A stretch of 64,000 bases of DNA. Origin: Sphingomonadales bacterium UBA7471 (GTDB lineage: Bacteria; Pseudomonadota; Alphaproteobacteria; Sphingomonadales; Sphingomonadaceae). The translations under genes were made by a program, and so were the position numbers. The notes under the pieces are model-generated. The model made no database searches, was not told the origin of the DNA, and saw nothing but the letters and a program-made list of their open reading frames with translations. This document shows positions 59,156 to 64,000 of this stretch, piece by piece. Numbering within the stretch: position 1 is the stretch's first letter; every line of letters begins with the position of its first letter. The DNA lies in the NCBI GenBank assembly GCA_002479765.1, contig DLOZ01000004.1, positions 110,795 to 174,794 on the forward strand, read 5' to 3'.

Positions 59156-60353
59156 GGGTTGCAATATAATCACGAGCCTTGTCGCAATAATAGTCGGTAA
59201 AACGCAAAGCGAGCATTTCGGCTTCTTGCGAATAGGGGCCGGGGGTGTAGCCGGGGCTGTTCACACCTACTTGATTGTTTTCGGCCAACATCTTGTCTTC
59301 CAAATTTGTCATGGTCCACAACGATATGAGTTTTTCGACGTCATAATCGACGCCTTCGACAGCATCTTTATGGACATACCATTTGCCGGTCACGTGGGTT
59401 TCATTGGGGCCGACGGGCATGGCGCTGAACATGAAAACATGGTCTGCGGTGCAATGGACAAAACAGTGCGGATCAACTGCCCAGCGCATCGAACCGATAT
59501 CGCCTTCATTGGCGTCGCACATCAGCTTTTGGGACAGGTGCTTCCCATCGCCTGATATCGAAACGCAGCCTTCGTTCAATGCAAAGCGTGCGATTTGCCA
59601 ATAATGCCCCTCAACCGGGGTTTGCGGCAGGCCAAGCGCATCCATTTTTTCTTCAAAAGCCATGACGCGCGCGTCATGACCGCTGTCAAAATGCTTCGAC
59701 ATTCCGACCGGAAATGTTTTGGACAGTTCGGGGTGGCCGGTGCTGCAGTGATAGCATTCGCGGCCATTTTCCATAACCAGTTTCCAATTGGCATTTTCGA
59801 CCAGAACGCTCTCATAGGCCAGCTTTGCGTCTTTCAGATTATGCGGCGCTGCATATTCGGCAAGCTTCGCGCTAAAGTCGTCAATGGGTGGCGGTGTTTC
59901 GGACAGGCAGATGAAGATCGCGCCTGCAACACATTCGATAGCGACAGGTTTTAGGCCATGGTCGGCTTTGTCAAAATCATCGCCCATCCGGTTTGCGGCA
60001 AACAAAGAGCCATCGAGATCATATGTCCAACGATGATAAGGGCACACCAGCTTTGGTGCGGTCCCGCTGCCCACGGCACAAATCATGGAGCCGCGATGGC
60101 GGCAGCTGTTGTGAAAGGCGCGGATATCGCCCTGCCGGTCACGCGTGATGATAACCGGCCATTTGCCGACCATCATCGATAGATAGCTTCCGGCCTTGGG
60201 CAGTTCGCATTCGAGACCAGCCATCAGCCAGCTTTGGCCGAAAATAGCGGCCATATCGAAATCGAAGCTATCAGGATCCGTATAAAGACCCTGCGGTAAG
60301 GTGTGTCCTTCGCGACGCTGCTGGAACAGCGCGTCAATCCGCCCTAAGTCCAT
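59142..60353 (-). CDS. Rieske oxygenase alpha subunit (operon 2), quaternary-amine demethylase-like
   Basis: A 403-residue Rieske non-heme iron oxygenase. Cluster ligands are Cys84, His86, Cys104 and His107 (SCRHRGSMIC, CPYHRWTY). Iron ligands include His202 and His207 (ENGRECYHCSTGHPEL). It is paralogous to the operon 1 enzyme and to glycine betaine and stachydrine demethylases, so N-demethylation of a betaine is likely. ATG 60353 with aaagg seven bases upstream is used rather than 60422. First gene of operon 2; no reductase gene nearby. Confidence 0.85.
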   Translation of the reverse strand: MDLGRIDALFQQRREGHTLPQGLYTDPDSFDFDMAAIFGQSWLMAGLECELPKAGSYLSMMVGKWPVIITRDRQGDIRAFHNSCRHRGSMICAVGSGTAPKLVCPYHRWTYDLDGSLFAANRMGDDFDKADHGLKPVAIECVAGAIFICLSETPPPIDDFSAKLAEYAAPHNLKDAKLAYESVLVENANWKLVMENGRECYHCSTGHPELSKTFPVGMSKHFDSGHDARVMAFEEKMDALGLPQTPVEGHYWQIARFALNEGCVSISGDGKHLSQKLMCDANEGDIGSMRWAVDPHCFVHCTADHVFMFSAMPVGPNETHVTGKWYVHKDAVEGVDYDVEKLISLWTMTNLEDKMLAENNQVGVNSPGYTPGPYSQEAEMLALRFTDYYCDKARDYIATHGKG

Positions 60354-60420
60354 TTTTATGCCTTTGGTTAATTTTCCCCAGATTGGAGAATGGGCCACTT
60401 GACCGGTCGAATAAAATCGC

Positions 60421-60446
60421 ATTTTCGCATAGCCCTATGTCAAAAT
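60421..60446. promoter_or_regulatory. 26-bp palindrome in the divergent operon 2 / LysR promoter
   Basis: ATTTTCGCATAG (60421-60432) and CTATGTCAAAAT (60435-60446) match at 10 of 12 positions around two central bases. It sits between the operon 2 start and the divergent LysR gene, so it is the probable LysR operator. Confidence 0.65.
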
Positions 60447-60530
60447 GTCGGGCAGTGTCGTCAGCGGAAACCAATTTGCTTTTGAAAGGTCGATCCCATT
60501 TCCAACCGCAGTAATATTAACCGTCGTTGG

Positions 60531-61445
60531 TTGCCGTTGAATGCCTTGCGCGCCTTTGAAGCGGTGGGCCAGAATTTGAGCTTCACAGGCGGCGCATCGG
60601 CGCTTTCGGTGTCGCAAAGTGCCATGAGCCGGCATGTCGGCGGGCTTGAGGAATTGTTGGGTAAGCAACTCTTCGTCCGCGATGCATCGCGCCTATTGCT
60701 AACACCTGCAGGGGAAGAGCTGTTGCCCGTCGTGAGCAAATGCCTCGACCGGCTTGAGCAAACGATGAACTCGATCCGCAATGATGAAGTGACGAGCCGT
60801 TCGCTTCGGCTCCATGTGCCGCCATCCTTGTTGCAGCAGCTGTTTCTGCCAATGTTGCGCGATTTTCGCGCTGAACATCCGGACATCCGGCTTGATGTTT
60901 CGAGCGCGCATGTCACCGGTTTGCCAGCCACCGATTTCGATATGGCGATTGCCTATGACCGGCCCAATGTCGACGACCGGATTACCGACCTTCTTTGGAT
61001 GGTCCGGGTCGCGCCGCTTTGTGCGCCAGCGACGGCGATTGCCAGTCAGGGCAAATCGCTGGAGGAATTTCTGGAAAGTCAGGAGCTACTTCACCTGAAA
61101 CTGGACGGCGAGCCGCGCGATCTTTTGTGGACGGCCTATCTGAGACAAAATGGGCTGACCATGGCCACACATGGTGGTCTCGCCTTCGACACGACGATTG
61201 CCGCTGCGCAATATGCGATGGCCGCAAGTGGGGTGTTTTTAGGCGACATAGATATGTTTGCCCGGGAAATCGCTGACGGGCGGCTCGTCATGCCATATGA
61301 TGCAGTCATCGAAGACGGCTATGGCTATTATCTGAAACTCCACGCGGATGATTTGGGCGATCCCGCGATTTCCATGTTCCGCAGCTGGCTGATCAACCGG
61401 TTTGCGGCATTGCGGCAAGCGCCGAATCTGCACGCGATAGGCTGA
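60531..61445 (+). CDS. LysR-family regulator of operon 2, GcvA-like
   Basis: A 304-residue (minimum) LysR protein of the GcvA/AmpR type: LNALRAFEAVGQNLSFTGGASALSVSQSAMSRHVGGLEELLG, then an effector domain. TTG 60531 is the first standard start, but it lacks a ribosome site and cuts close to the HTH. In frame upstream, ATT 60498 has aaagg eight bases before it and would add 11 residues (ISNRSNINRRW), so an ATT start is plausible. Divergent from operon 2. Its 3' end overlaps that of fdhD by 53 bases. Confidence 0.85.
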   Translation: MPLNALRAFEAVGQNLSFTGGASALSVSQSAMSRHVGGLEELLGKQLFVRDASRLLLTPAGEELLPVVSKCLDRLEQTMNSIRNDEVTSRSLRLHVPPSLLQQLFLPMLRDFRAEHPDIRLDVSSAHVTGLPATDFDMAIAYDRPNVDDRITDLLWMVRVAPLCAPATAIASQGKSLEEFLESQELLHLKLDGEPRDLLWTAYLRQNGLTMATHGGLAFDTTIAAAQYAMAASGVFLGDIDMFAREIADGRLVMPYDAVIEDGYGYYLKLHADDLGDPAISMFRSWLINRFAALRQAPNLHAIG

Positions 61446-62193
61446 TCAGGCGAAGGCCGGATTTTTCCGCCACATCGATCGCAAGGTCCGTCGCCGCCGA
61501 TATCGTGACGAGCATTGGACAGTTGGCAAGAATAGCCTTCTGCGCCAGTTCAAGGCTGCAGCGCGCGGTCAAAATGATAAAGCCGGCTGCGATGTCGATG
61601 TGTGCGCGCGCAAGCGCTCCAATCAATTTGTCGAGTGCATTGTGCCGGCCAACATCTTCCCGCGTCATCAAGATAGAGCCATCGGGCGCACAAAATGCGG
61701 CTGCGTGCGCGGAACCCGTTTGGGCATTGAGTGTCTGATGTGCACGCAATGCCGATAATGCTGCAAACATGGCGGCGTCCGATACATCGATCTGCGCGGT
61801 GACCCGCGGCAAGGGGCGCATTACCTCTTCCAGATTATCCATGCCACACAGCCCGCAGCTGCTTTCGGAAACGCGCTGCCGCGCACGGGCAAAGACTTTT
61901 TCGGCATTTTCTGCTGGCACCTGAATCCGCAATATCCAGCCCAAATCGGCCTGATGTGCGTCAACGGCCAAAATTTCGTCAGCGCGGCTAATCAACCCCT
62001 CGGACATGCTAAAGCCAATAGCATAATCCTCAAGATCAACGGGCGTCGCCATCATCACGGCATAGCCGATGCCATTATATTCGATTGCGACCGGTGCTTC
62101 GACAATGATGCTGCGTTCTATGGTTTCGGTCGCGCCCTGATCAGGTTTCAGCACAGAAAATTGGATAGGTTTTGAACCCTGATCAGGCGCCAT
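61393..62193 (-). CDS. fdhD: Formate dehydrogenase accessory sulfurtransferase FdhD
   Basis: A 266-residue protein that transfers sulfur to the molybdenum/bis-MGD cofactor of formate dehydrogenase. Seen: the cysteine pair Cys113 and Cys116 in SSCGLCGMDN, DLEDYAIGFSMSEGLI and TREDVGRHNALDKLIG. ATG 62193 overlaps fdsD by 11 bases; the longer frame to 62262 is not used. It belongs to the fds operon that runs off the right edge. Confidence 0.93.
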   Translation of the reverse strand: MAPDQGSKPIQFSVLKPDQGATETIERSIIVEAPVAIEYNGIGYAVMMATPVDLEDYAIGFSMSEGLISRADEILAVDAHQADLGWILRIQVPAENAEKVFARARQRVSESSCGLCGMDNLEEVMRPLPRVTAQIDVSDAAMFAALSALRAHQTLNAQTGSAHAAAFCAPDGSILMTREDVGRHNALDKLIGALARAHIDIAAGFIILTARCSLELAQKAILANCPMLVTISAATDLAIDVAEKSGLRLISLSRADSALAAMPQTG

Positions 62194-62395
62194 TTTGCGC
62201 GTCGGCCAGTAAGCTGATGGCGGCGGCAGCAACCGGCGACAGGCCCGCGGTTCCGTGCGCAAAAATCATCTTTTTCATGCGCGGGTCCCAGAATTGCTGA
62301 ATGTGATCGGCGACCGCCGCAACAGGCGCATCGTCCGTCGCCAGATTGGTTGCAATCTGGTTGGCCATGTGGACGAGGCGCTCAACGCTGTTCAT
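62183..62395 (-). CDS. fdsD: NAD-dependent formate dehydrogenase delta subunit
   Basis: A 70-residue protein: ERLVHMANQIATNLA...VADHIQQFWDPRMKKMI, the FdsD pattern. It lies between fdsA and fdhD with overlaps on both sides (ATGA with fdsA). Thought to aid assembly or stability of the soluble FdsGBAD enzyme. Confidence 0.9.
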   Translation of the reverse strand: MNSVERLVHMANQIATNLATDDAPVAAVADHIQQFWDPRMKKMIFAHGTAGLSPVAAAAISLLADAQNGA

Positions 62396-64000
62396 TCGGC
62401 AGGAACTCCCGTTTCGACCCGGCGAGAGCGCGCCGCCAATGCTTCATATTCTTCCTGCCACTCGGTTGGCCCGTTCGATGCGCTAATCTGAACCGCGGTG
62501 ACCTTATATTCTGGGCAGTTGGTTGCCCAGTCGCTAAAGTCGGTGGTGACCACATTCGCCTGCGTTACGGCATGGTGGAATGTGGTGTAGACGACGCCGG
62601 GGGCAACGCGATCGGTTACGGTGGCGCGTAACGTGGTTTCTCCCGCACGGCTCGCCAATTTGACCCAATCGCCTGATTTAACGCCGCGATCCTCGGCATC
62701 CACCGGGTGAATTTCCAGCAAATCCTCGGGATGCCAGGCGACATTTTCTGTCCGCCGCGTTTGTGCGCCGACATTATATTGCGACAATATACGTCCGGTC
62801 GTCAGCAACAACGGAAAGCGTGGTCCGGTTTTCTCATCGGTTGGGACATAATCTGTCACAACGAATTTGCCCTTGCCGCGAACGAAGCCGTCCACATGCA
62901 TGATCGGCGATCCATCAGGCGCGTCTGCGGTCACGGGCCACTGCAGCGAGCCGGCTTCATCCAGCCGTGCAAAGGACACACCGGCAAAGGTCGGGGTAAG
63001 CCGCGCGATTTCGTCCATGATTTCGGACGGGTGGGTATAGTTCCAATCCAGCCCCATCGCTTGCGCCAGCCGCTGCGTGACTTCCCAGTCCTCCAAACCA
63101 TTCATCGGCGTCATCACCTTGCGCACCGGCTGAATGCGGCGTTCGGCATTGGTGAACGTGCCATTTTTTTCAAGGAAGGTTGATCCCGGCAAGAAGATAT
63201 GCGCGTAGTTGGCGGTCTCGTTCAGGAAAAGATCGTGGACAATGACACATTCCATCGCTGCCAACCCAGCCGACACATGGGCGGTGTTCGGATCGGATTG
63301 AAGGATGTCTTCACCCTGGCAATATAGCGCCTTGAATACGCCATCGACTGCGGCATCGAGCATGTTGGGGATGCGCAGGCCGGGTTCGGGATCCAGTGTC
63401 ACGCCCCAGTCATCTTCAAACAATTTCCGTGTATTGCCATCGCTGATGTGGCGATATCCGGCCAACTCATGCGGGAAGCTGCCCATATCGCATGCGCCTT
63501 GGACATTGTTCTGGCCACGAAGCGGGTTAACACCGACACCCCGGCGGCCAATATTACCGGTCGCCATCGCCAAGTTTGCAATGGCCATAACGGTCGAGCT
63601 GCCTTGCGAATGTTCGGTCACACCAAGGCCGTAATAGATCGCTCCATTGCCACCTGTGGCATAAAGCCGCGCGGCTGCGCGAAGCTTTTCGGCGTCCACC
63701 AGCGTTACCGGCTGCAGATTTTCGGGGCTATTGCGGGATTGCGAAACGAACTCGGCCCAATGGCTATATTCGTCCCAGTCGCAACGCTCCCGAATGAATG
63801 CCTCATCAGCGAGCCCTTCGGTGACGATGACATGGGCCATCGCCGTCAGCACGGCAACGTTCGTGCCGGGGCGAAGCGGAAGATGGTGCTGCGCCTCAAT
63901 ATGCGGCGATCGGACAATGTCGGTGCGGCGCGGGTCGATGACGATTAACTTCGCGCCCGGGCGACCATCCTGTCCGCGCAAACGGCGCTTCATCCGGCTG
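62392..64000 (-). CDS. fdsA: Formate dehydrogenase alpha subunit, C-terminal part (gene continues past the window)
   Basis: About 535 codons of a molybdopterin bis-MGD oxidoreductase are present and the frame stays open to the right edge. Seen: KLIVIDPRRTD, LPLRPGTNVAVLTAMAHVIVTEGL, GVTEHSQGSS, GRRGVGVNPLRGQNNVQGACDMG, LFLNETANYAHIFLPGSTFLEKNGTFTN and, near the end, GVVYTTFHHAVTQANVVTT. These fit FdsA of the NAD-dependent formate dehydrogenase. The Fe-S N-terminus and the catalytic Cys lie outside. It oxidises formate to CO2, a fitting end for methyl groups removed by the amine operons. Confidence 0.93.
   Translation of the reverse strand, partial: SRMKRRLRGQDGRPGAKLIVIDPRRTDIVRSPHIEAQHHLPLRPGTNVAVLTAMAHVIVTEGLADEAFIRERCDWDEYSHWAEFVSQSRNSPENLQPVTLVDAEKLRAAARLYATGGNGAIYYGLGVTEHSQGSSTVMAIANLAMATGNIGRRGVGVNPLRGQNNVQGACDMGSFPHELAGYRHISDGNTRKLFEDDWGVTLDPEPGLRIPNMLDAAVDGVFKALYCQGEDILQSDPNTAHVSAGLAAMECVIVHDLFLNETANYAHIFLPGSTFLEKNGTFTNAERRIQPVRKVMTPMNGLEDWEVTQRLAQAMGLDWNYTHPSEIMDEIARLTPTFAGVSFARLDEAGSLQWPVTADAPDGSPIMHVDGFVRGKGKFVVTDYVPTDEKTGPRFPLLLTTGRILSQYNVGAQTRRTENVAWHPEDLLEIHPVDAEDRGVKSGDWVKLASRAGETTLRATVTDRVAPGVVYTTFHHAVTQANVVTTDFSDWATNCPEYKVTAVQISASNGPTEWQEEYEALAARSRRVETGVPAE

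Noticed and set aside
58358..59200. 280-codon plus-strand ORF opposite the PLP enzyme
   Set aside because: The minus-strand frame holds the complete PLP-enzyme motif set; the other frame is a shadow.

Overview
The window looks like chromosome of an alphaproteobacterium, most likely a sphingomonad (Sphingomonadales). Evidence: moderate-to-high GC coding bias on nearly every gene, the phoR-pstSCAB-phoU-phoB order, a DUF2794 gene next to an EpsC-type cysE, moaD-moaE after pgsA, a PQQ-alcohol dehydrogenase, and many ATGA/TAATG overlaps. This assignment rests on gene content and order only. I see no insertion sequence, prophage, CRISPR array or rRNA. There is one tRNA, Leu(CAA).

Left part (1-17.3 kb): the start of a P-II gene, a lipoprotein-type PQQ quinohemoprotein dehydrogenase, a DJ-1/PfpI protein, thiolase, acyl-CoA synthetase, a coniferyl-aldehyde-dehydrogenase-type ALDH, tRNA-Leu, L-serine dehydratase, an SDR, a quinone reductase, an LplT-like MFS carrier, pgsA, moaD-moaE, oxyR divergent from cysE, DUF2794 and a second SDR. 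These are mostly housekeeping or lipid/aldehyde metabolism.

Middle (17.4-37.7 kb): a phosphate module (OprO/P-like porin facing phoR-pstSCAB-phoU-phoB, with a Pho box in front of pstS), gph divergent from glmU, a VapBC-type toxin-antitoxin pair wedged between glmU and glmS, argD-argF-hslO, a secreted DUF3617-like protein, a candidate small RNA, and a divergent lysine-degradation pair (glutaryl-CoA dehydrogenase / ALDH7-type piperideine-6-carboxylate dehydrogenase).

Right part (37.9-64 kb): about 26 kb devoted to N-methyl amine catabolism. Operon 1 (+) encodes a dimethylglycine-dehydrogenase-like flavoprotein, a glycine-betaine-demethylase-type Rieske oxygenase, sarcosine oxidase SoxBDAG and a BCCT transporter, followed by a LysR regulator and a secreted alpha/beta hydrolase. 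It fits glycine betaine -> dimethylglycine -> sarcosine -> glycine. Operon 2 (-) has eight genes with no intergenic gaps: a second Rieske oxygenase, a cystathionine-gamma-synthase-fold PLP enzyme, an HcnB-like Fe-S flavoprotein, an HcnC/DadA-like flavoprotein and a second complete SoxBDAG. A divergent LysR gene and a near-perfect 26-bp palindrome lie at its head. Next to it are fdhD, fdsD and fdsA, a formate dehydrogenase that can burn the C1 units released by demethylation.

Operon 2 is the best candidate for an undescribed pathway. Its enzyme set suggests full N-demethylation of a betaine of a beta- or gamma-substituted alpha-amino acid, then PLP-dependent elimination of the side-chain substituent. 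One hypothesis is the glyceryl-trimethylhomoserine headgroup of betaine lipids. The substrate is inference and is not shown by the sequence.
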